Shown here: one piece after another, positions 1-14,407 of the stretch
Numbering within the stretch: position 1 is the stretch's first letter
How the letters are laid out: each line of letters begins with the position of its first letter
Assembly: GCF_000165425.1 (NCBI RefSeq)
Contig: NW_001798955.1
Location: 917,685-981,684 of the forward strand
DNA: 64,000 nucleotides
Direction of reading: 5' to 3'
Origin: Paramecium tetraurelia
Lineage: Eukaryota; Ciliophora; Oligohymenophorea; Peniculida; Parameciidae
Position numbers and translations under genes: made by a program
The notes under the pieces: model-generated
Seen by the model: the letters and a program-made list of their open reading frames with translations, nothing else
Database searches by the model: none
What the model was told of the DNA's origin: nothing

Positions 1-501
1 AAACATTCATACCTTCTGGAATCCAAACCAGGATGACTTAAAATATTTTTAGATTGTCCAGCTAGTACAAAAGATGGAGGCTGAAAAAGAATCCGATGAT
101 CAGATACTCATATTTTGTGGAGATTTAAATAGTCTCCCTCATTCTAACCCAATACAATACATTTAAAAAAATAAACCCATAGTTGAAAGAATAGAAAAAT
201 CTTCGAACCAAATCAAACTATAAAAGGAGATATTCGAGCACTACGGTCCACCTAAGTTGAATTGGCAAAGTGCTTATCATCCATTCCCCAAGTTTACTAA
301 TTATACAACAGACGTAAATTTGAAGACAAATAATATTAGTTTAAAGGATGTATTGATTACATTTTCTATCATAATGCAAACGTGGAAAAGATATTGAGAT
401 TGCCTGAAGAAAGTGTGTTATAGCAAGAAGTAGCATTACCCAACAGGAATTTCCCCAGTGATCATTTGCCGATTTTAGCATCTTTTGATTTTCACTTTTG
501 A
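1..501 (+). CDS. CCR4/CNOT6-type deadenylase, C-terminal part
   Basis: The 5' end lies outside the window. The visible part is the end of an endonuclease/exonuclease/phosphatase domain: FCGDLNSLPHSN near codon 40 carries the conserved Asp/Asn metal-site motif. TNYTTDFKGCIDYIFYH spans the splice site and matches the CCR4 signature for the substrate-side Asp and Tyr. PSDHLPI near the C-terminus holds the catalytic His. A 26-nt intron at 314-339 must be removed to join the frame. The protein ends at TGA 499-501. In the CCR4-NOT complex this family removes poly(A) tails from cytoplasmic mRNA. The spacing of GDLNS, IDYIF and SDHLP fits CCR4/CNOT6 better than sphingomyelinase or nocturnin, but the N-terminal LRR region cannot be checked. 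Confidence 0.85.
314..339 (+). other. 26-nt intron in the CCR4-like gene
   Basis: It begins GTAAAT and ends TTAG. Its removal restores the conserved TTDFKG-IDYIF reading frame, so it is a clear example of the short introns used throughout the window. Confidence 0.85.
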
Positions 502-562
502 TGTATAATAAAATTATGATTATAAAGTTGGGCATACTCATTTATTTGTATAATTTATTGTC

Positions 563-1013
563 TCAAGAATAAGCAATAATTAATCGATTGTATGCTTAAC
601 AGTTTACCCCACTTTGCTAGCATCCTTGCTTGAAAAGGTTAACACCAATTGATTCCCTAATTTTAATACGCTATTTACCATCCGCATTCATTTTTAATAC
701 CCCACTTTCATTATCAACTGACAACACTTGCTCAATCAACTCCGAATGGTTTTATTCAATTTATATTTTTACTTCATAATTTTTTTCTTCTCCTTAAATC
801 TCTTATTGCATTTTATTTCCTAATTTATTAATTATTCAATATTTTATATTATTTAAAATATTCATCACAAAAATAATTGACCTACTACTCAATATCTTGT
901 TGACTAGTTCCCCTATAAAACTCAATTTTGCTCTAATTTAATGGTTTTCTTAGCCCATTTGTGTCCAGGATAGCGAAATCATGGTACTTTTTAAGTGGAT
1001 TTGTGTTATGTAT
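563..1013 (-). pseudogene. Broken or incomplete minus-strand gene
   Basis: On the minus strand a frame of about 150 codons is open from 1013 down to a TGA at 563-565 and has coding character: DTNGLRKPLNQSKIEF, a basic stretch RRRKK, then ESIGVNLF and NRLIIAYS at the end. No family is recognised. There is no in-frame ATG at the 5' side. An in-frame TGA lies at 1014-1016, with coding-like sequence continuing upstream of it, and no GT/AG pair of normal size removes the stop. It may be a pseudogene, or a gene with an intron I failed to see. It sits tail-to-tail with the CCR4-like gene, 61 bp away. Confidence 0.4.
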
Positions 1014-1255
1014 TCAAAAATGGATTGGATATGAATAAATATTAAAAGACTTTTAATTTGTAAAAATGGGCATATGTAATTCGGGTGTATTTTCTTATAA
1101 AGTTCCAATTAATTTTAGCACAAAATCTACTATTGTATTTTCAAATGATTTAAGAACTTGCTGACTATATTGGTTTCGAATGTTTATTTATAATTATAAT
1201 ATAATATTATGAACAATGTTGATCTTAGTCTTTAAAATAAATTATTAATCTCATT

Positions 1256-1966
1256 ATGAAAAAATCACAGAAATGCTTAAACTATCAGAACGAAGTTTAT
1301 AATAAACTAGAAATAACATCATCTCAAGTTTTAAAAGGGAAAATAATTGAGAAGGATGAATAGGTCAATTATTTCGAAATACATTTAGATAAATGGTTAG
1401 TAAAGCTCTTGTTCATAATCGTTCAAGATTCAAGAGATTAATTTGCAATTACTAATCGACAAATCATAAGAGATCTTGTAGCAGTAATAGGAGCAATTAT
1501 AACTGCATTCTCCGGCATGTCTAAAAAGATCAAATTCGTTTGAAGACTTATAATAGAAATTAAACGAATACATTGAGCAATATATCTAGGACATCAAAGA
1601 GCCGTAACATTTTTTAGACACGTATTCGTTATAGAGTTCAGAAATCTGCGATGATGAATTTTCATAGCACTCCATCGATTTGTGCTAAAGAATATATTAA
1701 GTAGAAGTATATTAATTCGTTTTTAGAGAATAAAAGCTCAGTTAAATCTATCAGTCATCTAATCCAACTCAGTTGAATAATCAATTACTATTCCTTCCCC
1801 AAAAAATAATGATTCAATTCAGATAATGAATTACATGACTACCTCTACTCCTCTAACTCCTCTAACACCTGCATAAGTGGAAGATATTCCCAAAAAAAGT
1901 ATCTAAATTTCAGCAAGTCAAGATTATCTAGGATTAAAAAACAGTTCGTATTCTATGAAATCTTGA
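1256..1966 (+). CDS. Hypothetical Gln-rich protein, 218 aa
   Basis: The ATG opens a frame that needs two introns, 1400-1427 (28 nt) and 1701-1726 (26 nt), to reach TGA 1964-1966. The first half is helical and likely a coiled coil (QEINLQLLIDKSQEIL). The last third is Ser/Thr/Pro-rich with a TPLTPLTPA motif that could be phosphorylated. No family is recognised. It is separated from the next gene by about 130 bp of AT-rich spacer. The start is the first ATG after that spacer. Confidence 0.65.
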
Positions 1967-2098
1967 ATTAAATATTAAACTCAATGTTTTCATTATTTTT
2001 TTGTTTCGTTATTATGGCCTTTCCACTCAATTTACAAGTTCTCGATGCGATACTATAGAACTCAGCCTGCAAATTAAAATTGCAAGAATAATTATTAA

Positions 2099-2965
2099 AT
2101 GTTGTCAGAAACAGTTATTTAATAATCTCCAGCAAAGAAAATTATAAAAAGAATACAAGGTTTTACAAAAAAAGGAATTTTAACTTAATAAGATGAATTT
2201 AATAATACTAAGGATGAACATAAACAAACTTTAGAAGATAGACTAAAAATGTAAAATTATTTAAAAGAAGCCAAAGAAGAACTTATGAAAATTGCTAATC
2301 AAAACAACAATTTCATGATATTCTCATCCTATGAAGAGATGTTCAAACACAGGGAAACAAGAAGAAATGAAGAATAATAAATGATTTTTAAACCTTTACA
2401 CTTTCCAACCAAAGGCGGATCTGTGATAAGATGTAAAAAAATATAGTAAAATACAACACCTGAAGAAATGAATGCTAACTATGGCATATTGACTTTGGAA
2501 TAGAAAATCCAAGCAAATAAAGCCTATTCAGATAGGTAAGAGAGCAATTCCCCAAATAAATTTGATTTTACTGAGAAATTTCATCATATCGAAGGCAAAA
2601 TAGCGAAGCAAAACAGAATAGAAATCATCAAAGAATATAGTAAGATTTACAAGAGAGTGCAAATAAAGGCTGTTCCTAAATAATTAAATAACTCTCAATA
2701 TTCATCGAAATACAGACAGGCAGTTCAAAAGGTCTAAGTTATAAATCACAGAAAAAGTGGTAAAAATATTCTACCCGTTTTATCAATTGAGAAAAAAGAA
2801 TCAGTGGAATCAGTTCTTTCAGATCTCAATTACAGTAGATGGTCCTTGGACTAAGACATTAGTTATCAGCACATTCCAGATCAAAAGATAGGATTACAAT
2901 AAAGATTAGGTGGGGGATTTACTAGAGTAAACAGAGAAAAATATTTAGAGTACTTTTCTAAATGA
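2099..2965 (+). CDS. Hypothetical basic protein, 288 aa
   Basis: A single intronless frame runs from ATG 2099 to TGA 2963-2965. The product is basic and hydrophilic, with a helical centre (QTLEDRLKMQNYLKEAKEEL), no signal peptide and no membrane segment. The C-terminus LGGGFTRVNREKYLEYFSK is distinctive. An upstream ATG at 2014 could add about 27 residues if a 28-nt intron is removed, so the start is uncertain. No homologue is recognised from sequence. Confidence 0.65.
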
Positions 2966-3376
2966 CATCTGGGATTTATCTTATGTTAATGCAGTTAATT
3001 TAATAAAACGATTAATTTCAAATGAATTTAATTAAAGCCCATATACTGTAATGTATATTAAATCTTCTGTTCTTACCTCATTCAGTCCTTCTCATGAATG
3101 GATAATGAAATCCAATAAGATTTTGTATTGTTTTTACATAATTTGATTAAATTTCTTCATCTTTTTCATTATATTTTATTTGATAACTATAAAAACAGCT
3201 CTATATTTCATATATATGTATTTAGATGAAGATTAATAAATGGTAAGTTTAATTTTGTGTAATTTTTGTATAAGGGAATTAATGATATAAAATTCTTTGG
3301 GGATATAAAAAATAAATATTAATTAAAAACCCATTTTTAAGGCAATTTCAAATCCGTTTTTATTAATATTAATTTA
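2966..3376 (+). other. AT-rich intergenic spacer
   Basis: 411 bp with no frame of coding character on either strand. It should hold the 3' end signals of the upstream gene and the promoter of the trichocyst gene. I see no distinct motif. Confidence 0.6.
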
Positions 3377-4496
3377 ATGAAATTCACAATTTGCTTCTTA
3401 TTGGGATTAGTAACACTCAATGCAGTCTTCGTTAAAAAGCCATCTGATCCAAATGCAGGAGTCTTCGCTGAATTGGAAGAGGTATATCCTTTAATTAAGG
3501 TTAATAGATTGAAGAACACGCATTGGGAAGAAAATTGCTCGACACAATTGCTCTTTAAATGAAAAACCAAGCCCCATTGGCTGATATTGCTAGAATGCTT
3601 TAAGAATTGAGAGAAAACTTATTATTACAATAATAATAGGCTGACTTGAAACATGCCGCTGATGAAGCCGATTGTGCTGCTGAAATCGCTGGATACAACA
3701 GAAGAATTGATTATGCTTCCAATGAAATCAGTGAATCAACAACTGAAATCACTGCTTTGACTGCCTAAGTCTAATAATTGGAAAGCGAAATCGAAAACAT
3801 CCAAGTCCAATTGGGAATTCTTAATGATTAAGAAGAAACCTTGAGAACTCAAAGAGCCAAGGATGCTGAAGCCTTCGCTTAAAGAATCAAGTCCACAGCT
3901 GATGTCGTTGAAGCCTTGAATGTCGTTGCTGCCAAATTGTCTGCTATTCAACCAGAATAAGATCCAAAGGCCGTCTTCTTAGAATTACACAACATGGGTA
4001 AGAGTAACCCAATTGCTGCTTTGGTTTCTATTGCCTCAGCCTTCTCCAAGGAAAGATTGTAATAAACATAAGACAAGATCGCTGAACTCAGACAATCAAT
4101 TGAATAATCCGCTGTTGATGACTAAGAAGCTGAAGTCTAAGCTTAAATTGATTACCAAAACTTGTTGGCCTAATTCGCCGATCAAAGAAAGAACTTGTAA
4201 GTGTATTTGCTTATAATTTTAGCCAAAATGCTTTGAAAGACAACGAAGCCAAATTGACCTAAACTCAAAATGCTTTGGGAGCATAAAAGAAGAGAAAGGA
4301 AGATGCCGGTAGAGAATTAGCCACCGCCACTGCAGGAAAGACCTAAAAGGAGAACGATTGTGAGGCCCTCAGAACCTAATATGCCAGAGACAGTGAATAA
4401 AGAACCAAGGAAGTTGGAATCATCAGACAAGTCGAGGAAATTTTGGCTACTAAATTGGAAGGTGCTTCAGGATACTTAAAGAACAGAATCAATTGA
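3377..4496 (+). CDS. Trichocyst matrix protein precursor, 355 aa
   Basis: The protein starts with a signal peptide (MKFTICFLLGLVTLNA). After removal of introns at 3482-3507 and 4197-4222 (26 nt each), a long heptad-repeat helix follows with many Ala, Gln and Glu: RRIDYASNEISESTTEITAL, a central FLELHNMGKSNP stretch, and a C-terminal coiled region ending GYLKNRIN. This architecture and the low-cysteine acidic composition match the Paramecium TMP (T1-T8) family. These are secretory precursors cleaved into the crystalline core of trichocysts, extruded on Ca2+-triggered exocytosis. Codon use is GC-richer than in neighbours, as expected for a highly expressed gene. It belongs to a large multigene family, so the exact subfamily cannot be given. 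Confidence 0.9.
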
Positions 4497-4741
4497 TTTG
4501 TTTTTATTCAAATATTCTAAAAATTCAACAGTTCATATATGGTATACGATGGGGGACAGCAATTCTCGGAGAAGGATTATTAATTCCTATTCTTATAAAT
4601 ATTATAAATGTAAATTAAATATTTACATATATATAATGTAATTGAGTTAATTTATATTTCTTATCACAATTATTATGAACTATAAACATTAATTATAATA
4701 CACCTTAAATAGTAAATCTATTATTTAATTTTTATTACAAA

Positions 4742-6679
4742 ATGTCAGAAACACAAAATCAAGAGGAGAATAAACCAGGAGAGCAAAAGTAAGAAAACCC
4801 ATAACAAAATTAAAATGGGGAATAAGGTCAATAAAATCAACAAAGTTAAGAGAAAGAAAATGAAAAAAAAGAGGAATAAAAGGAATAATAGCCAGTAGAG
4901 CAACCATAATAAAATGAATCAGGGATGGCAGAGCAGAAAAAAGAGAAAGGTTATATTTTTATGTCATTCAATATTAGGTCCTTATGACATCGATGAAGCC
5001 GATCTAACCCCAAGATTTGTGAGAGCTATGCAAGTGCTCGGGTACACATATTAAGATTTGCAGATTAAACACAGAAAAGATGTCATATAAATCATAAAAA
5101 CGAAAGGTATGTCTCAATTCAAGGTTATTAGATCCTCTGGGAAATAAAATAAATTAGGAATTGATCGATGCCTTATCAAACCACTTGGAACATTCAAGAA
5201 AATAAAAAATAAATGAAATCAGAAAAGAGATCTAATACATTCCAATTCCAGAATAAAAATAATAGTAGTCAGTAGCTGACTAATCTATTATGCAGTCTTC
5301 TATAGCAGAGAAGTCCATAATATTAGACAGATCGATTGTCTCAATGAGTAAATCAATACTGACCAAGTCATTGTCACCTTTAGAACTGGAATTCAAGTTG
5401 TATGACAAAATCAAGAAGAAGGAGAGAGCAGAACTCCACAAGGCAAAGAAGGAGGAGGATATATTATCAAAATAAATTGAATATCAACACAAACAGCATG
5501 AGCTTGAGGAAAGATTAGAGAAACATAGACAATAAAAGATAAAATAGAAACACATGTAAACAGTGCAACAGCAGGAGATCTAGAAATGGTTACACAATAG
5601 ATCAGATGCTGAATCCTCCAATTTCAATTAAGCTAAGTAGATAGTCGAAAATTTGAAGGTCGAATTGAAAGATACTCAACAATAAAGGATGTATTTGAAT
5701 CCCAGGGAGAAGATAGAGAAAGTCAAAAGCATGAATGATTTGAGAATCAAAGAATTAGAAGATTTGTAGGCCAAGAGGGAACTGAACATGATGGAGAGAC
5801 TTGAAAAATTATAAGAGTTATCTCAAAAAGTAGATAATGAAAAGAACATGAAGACATTTTAAGAATTACAGAGAGAACTCAAAGGATTATTGAAATAAGA
5901 GAAAGTCCAGATTAGACAAGAGATGTTGGATGAGTATCACAATTATATGAAACAATAAAATTAAACAGAAGATCACAAGAGAATAATATAGGTCATCAAG
6001 AACAAAGTAATTATTGACATAATTTTTAGACTCGTAAAGAGGTTTAATCAGAAATGTACAAATAATCCTTAGAAATCAAGTCATAATAGTTGGATAAAAA
6101 ACTGGAAAAATTCAAGTAATTGCAAACAGAAAGTTTGAAAATCAAATCATCTTCAGCAGTTTCATTTCCTAAACATGTGTCATCCAACAACTTTGGACAA
6201 ATGAAGGTGGAATATGAGAGGAGAATAGGATTCCAAGAGGATATGATCAGAGAAATCGAGAGAACTGAGAATATCTAAAAAAGACAACGAAAGGAGGAAT
6301 AAATGAAATAGGATATCAAAATGATGAAGGAGGCTCGAAAGGCTGAAAGCAAAGAGTTAGAAATATCTAAAATATCTACTATCGTCAAAGATATGAAATA
6401 ATTTGAAAATAACAACATGGCTAGCACCAAAAGATAGTTGGCCCAAATCAAGAATCAGCATAACGAACGTGAATAATGTATGCATTTAATATACAGTTAG
6501 AAATTAAAAAGGAGATCGAGGAAAGAAAGAAGAAGGAAGAGGAGGAGAGGCAGAAGCAGGAAAAATTAGACTTTGAGAAAAAGAAGGAGAGACTAAGGAA
6601 GAACATTGATCAATACAAGGAGCAAATCTAAAGTGAAGAAAAGAAGAAATAGTAAGAATAATAATAGGAATCATCATGA
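4742..6679 (+). CDS. Coiled-coil protein, 612 aa
   Basis: Four introns (4950-4977, 5107-5131, 6007-6029, 6478-6500; 23-28 nt) join a frame to TGA 6677-6679. The first 65 residues are low-complexity Gln/Asn/Glu. A short globular segment follows, with PYDIDEADLTPRFVRAMQVL, then a Ser-rich linker. Long coiled coils fill roughly residue 160 to the end, rich in Lys/Glu and ending KKKQQEQQQESS. No membrane segment or catalytic motif is seen. The architecture suggests a cytoskeletal or ciliary structural protein, but that is inference from composition only. The first ATG after a short spacer is taken as start. Confidence 0.75.
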
Positions 6680-6873
6680 AATGTTATAATTATAGAGAAT
6701 TTAAATAAGTAAAGCACTAATTTCACTATTGTCATCATTGTTATAATATAAATTCTCCATTTTTGATCTAATCATATTGTTCAGCAATATATGTCGATCG
6801 GCATCATAGTTTTAATCTATTAGAAGATTATATTGTTGGTCTCAAGAACAAATGATTATTTAATTTTAATTAA

Positions 6874-7509
6874 ATGAAAGATTGTAACATTAGCTTCTAA
6901 AATAAACCAGCCTTAGTTATTTCTAGAATTTACAAATCAAACAATAGATTTCACTTACCAAAAATAAATTAATTTCAATCATAATCTCCAAACAATATTT
7001 ATTACAATGAATATTTTACTGAAGTAAGAGGAATTAAAGCTTTGCCAGATAAGCAAAAATAAAATTCAGAAAGAATATTGAAATGCCGACAAAAAGAAAT
7101 GGAAATGCAAAACAAACAGCAAAAGTCTCTTTCAGCTAAGCATCTATATAATGAACAAATTGAGAAGAAGGAAATCAATAATTTATTACTAGAACCATAT
7201 TTTGTATAAAACAACTTGAAAGCAAAAAAATATATAATGGGAGCATTTTAGCATGAAATATATAAACAACCATTTGTATTATCTCCGAATTCAAAAACAA
7301 ATCAAAAATAAGAGAAAGAAACTAGAAAGCCAAGGTTTTTTTTTTAAGAAACTCATTCTGAAAAAGTAAAATAATCTAAATTAACTCAATCCGAAACTGA
7401 AAACGATCATTCCATCATTGATTAGGAATATAATTTTTGGAAAAATGATGATCTAGAGTAAAGAGAAGATGAAGATTTAATTAATAACTATGTAAATGGA
7501 TTACTTTGA
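6874..7509 (+). CDS. Hypothetical protein, 211 aa
   Basis: One uninterrupted frame with the ciliate code from ATG 6874 to TGA 7507-7509. The centre is a short helix rich in Lys and Gln (CRQKEMEMQNKQQKSLSAK). The C-terminus is acidic (QREDEDLINNYVNGLL). There is a poly-Phe run from a T tract near 7335. No family, signal peptide or membrane segment is recognised. About 190 bp of spacer precedes it. Confidence 0.65.
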
Positions 7510-7653
7510 TTAATAACTGTGTTAACTACATCAATTTTGATCATTATTAATTTTCATTCTCTCTCCTCAAATTGTTTCTCTATTTTGATTGATCAAGTTA
7601 TATCTCATAAAACCCTTTGAATTTATATATAAATTTTAAATTACATACTAATT

Positions 7654-9698
<2,045 letters not shown>

Positions 9699-9730
9699 TT
9701 AAAAATATTTGTTTTATTGAAATTAATAAT

Positions 9731-10646
9731 ATGTCTGGAGAACAGCCTATACTTAAAGCATCTAATGTTAAATTAGACACCATTGTAATTCTTACAATCC
9801 ATTCTAGGCTGCCATGAAAATTATCAAACAAGCGAATGATAATCCAACTGTCAATTAGTATGGCTATCTATTAGGAATTATCGAAGGTGAAACTATTGAA
9901 GTCACTAATTGCTTCCCCACAATTGATATTGAAGAAGAATAGGATCAACAATATGAATATTTGGATTATGCAAAGAAACATCATTTGGATTTCCATAAGC
10001 TTGGCCTATATGTCATTACTGATCAAAATAGACATTTTACTTTAGATTAATTCGAAGACATCAATAGACTTCAATTCTATGTTAAATACGCCTTCGTCTT
10101 AGTATACTCCTTGTAATTGGCTAAATCTGGTCACTCTCAACCATTCTAAGCATTCGTGGTATTATCTTTAAATTGATAATAGATCAATGAGAAATATGCC
10201 GAGATCTATTCTAAGGATGAGATCCCAGTCTTGAATATTAAGAATGACAAGATCTACAGACAACTTCCATTGGAATTGCTAAAAACTCCATTGACATAAG
10301 TATGTTTAGCTTCTAATTAGGCCTTTTTGTATCAATACAGAGCCTCCATTGAAGAGAAATTTAAGAATGAGGAAACTAAATTCACATCCAACATCCAAAA
10401 TTATGGTCGACAATTAATCGAAACCATTGAAGAATAAGTGACCTTATCTGATAAAATTAATTCTAATACTGCCAATAAGAAAGAAGGCGATAAAGTAATT
10501 AATTACTTCTAATCAAATAGCAACCTGAATTATTAGAATATTTAATATCCATGAATAAACTCTATTATTTGGCTGAAGCAATTAAGAGAGAAACCTAATA
10601 CACATTAGAGACAGAGTAAGTGTTGACAAATATATTAAAATAATGA
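9731..10646 (+). CDS. EIF3H: eIF3 subunit h (MPN domain), 280 aa
   Basis: The N-terminus holds an MPN-type fold: AAMKIIKQANDNPTVNQYGY, LLGIIEGETIEVTNCFP, then a segment ending FVLVYSLQLA. It lacks the JAMM zinc ligands, as expected for the non-catalytic eIF3h. The C-terminal helix QPELLEYLISMNKLYYLAE aligns in position with the eIF3h tail that packs in the eIF3 core. Three introns are removed: 9785-9807 (23), 10159-10182 (24, containing an in-frame TGA) and 10495-10520 (26). The length is shorter than the human protein (about 350 aa), the usual ciliate size reduction. The start lies only 32 bp after the NVL stop, so the spacer is very short. Confidence 0.88.
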
Positions 10647-10902
10647 TTGATAGTATATTAGTAAATTCATGTAACAAGAACATTTTAAATATCATAATAT
10701 AATTGGAAATATGTATTAATTTATATAAGATTTCCCTTAATATTTCTGATAATTTAAAATATATTTATTAGTGGATTGGAGACTGTACGAAAATGGATTG
10801 GAATAGATGGACTTATTTATTCTCGAATTTACATTTGCAATATTATATGTTCGACTCATTTTAATATTAATATTGTTTTGTGTTACTTCAATATATTATT
10901 TA

Positions 10903-11115
10903 TCAAATTTCCTAGGGAGGACCGTATCTATCCTTTGATGGCTGATTGTTGAAGAATCTAAGAAACTCTTAGCCGACAACCTTATAAGCATTAGCATAAT
11001 TTTATTGACATTGTTTGAATAAAGCTTCTTGATCTCCTGTTGGTTAAGCATCCTAAACAGCTTTCGCACATAATTGGAAACCTTGCGTGGCAAATAAATC
11101 CTTAAAAATATCCAT
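10903..11115 (-). CDS. Small conserved-looking protein, 70 aa
   Basis: The minus strand encodes an intronless 70-residue frame from ATG 11113-11115 to TGA 10903-10905. It contains two cysteines (QLCAKAV, FKQCQQNY) and ends with SKDRYGPPQEI. Composition is soluble and helical; there is no signal peptide. The two Cys about 25 residues apart and the size recall small mitochondrial or signalling adaptors, but no family is recognised. It is a separate gene: the spacers on both sides are clearly AT-rich and non-coding. Confidence 0.6.
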
Positions 11116-11241
11116 TTTTAAAATAAATATTAATTATTTATTTTTGAAATCAATATTATTTATTATAATTATCTCCATCTGGGTAAAGTGATGTTTCACA
11201 TTTATTTCTTTTTATGAATAATATAAAAAATTATTTTATAA

Positions 11242-13373
<2,132 letters not shown>

Positions 13374-13405
13374 TGAATGTAATTTTTAACTATCAAATTA
13401 TTAAA

Positions 13406-14357
13406 TCAAATAAAAATTAATAAATCATCTCCTTCATAATCTCTTAATGCTTTATTTTTCAAATAATCAATTACCCCTTTCCCATCCAACTTCAAATGCT
13501 CCTTTAAAGACTTGAATCTAAATATAGAATCTGACTAATATTTACGCTTTTTAATTGGCCTCCTAAATGGTCAAAAATGCATCAGCCTTGGCCTTCCCAT
13601 TTGAAAGAGTAGAATTGGCCTCACCATAAGCCTAATTCAACACAACCTCTCTGTTGTATAAGGCAGTCATCTTGTTAGTCTCCAGTTCCACTTCAGTTTT
13701 GTTCTTTTGAGCTTAGGCTTTAACAATCTCTTGCTTCTTCACTTCCGAACTCCAAATGGCATTTTCAAAGTCGTTCGGTAAATCCACAGAACGAAGTTGA
13801 AAAAACTCACAATTGGAATACAATTCCTTCTCAAATAATTCGTCTAAGGCTGCCTACATTGCAATTCCTATATTTTATCTGTCCATAAAAAAGTCGTAGG
13901 CTGAGTATTGAGTGGCAACAAAAGAAAGAATGTCAATAGACTGTCTAATGAGGATGGGTTTGTGCTTAGTTTAATATGTTGCAAACAAAGAGTAGAGTTA
14001 AGTTAAATTGTAACTAGTATTAATTTAAATAAGTTACGTATATTAAAATGAGATTTCTAACACCACTTCTAAACCATCACTAGTTCTTGAATGTATCATT
14101 TTTCTGTCAGCAGTCTTATCATCAGAAAACTCAACAGTCTAAACTGTCTTAGGGAAAGTGATGAACTCGTGTCCAATGCCTAGGAAATGGATTCCTGCCT
14201 AATAGATTTTAGGAGATATTGTTTTAGTAATTGAACTATAATCTAAACCAACCTCATTATAATCTAATGAACTAAACGATAATATGATCATTAAAAATAG
14301 AATGAAACTGCTGATTCCACAACAAGCACCACAAACACCTGTAAACTCACCTGCCAT
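13406..14357 (-). CDS. SPFH/band-7 domain membrane protein, 299 aa
   Basis: An N-terminal hydrophobic segment (about residues 10-30, GISSFILFLMIILSF) anchors the protein. The SPFH-like region follows: YQAGIHFLGIGHEFITFP, EVVLEISFQY, ILIRQSIDILSFVA. A charged helical stretch rich in Ala/Glu/Lys comes next (VKKQEIVKAQAQKNKTEVEL), typical of prohibitin/stomatin relatives that oligomerise on membranes. A 28-nt intron near the 3' end is needed to reach the C-terminus GDDLLIFI. A second candidate intron of 24 nt is a multiple of three and contains no TGA, so it may be exon. The family fit is by architecture; podocin, prohibitin or flotillin subgroup is not decided. Confidence 0.75.
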
Positions 14358-14407
14358 AATAAATTTATGTTATTTTATAAATAATATTATCTTTGTTTTA
14401 ATGTAAT

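Noticed and set aside
3377-3562. A 61-codon ORF with signal peptide as a complete small secreted protein
   Set aside because: It is the first exon of the trichocyst matrix protein; the apparent end lies beyond an unspliced 26-nt intron.
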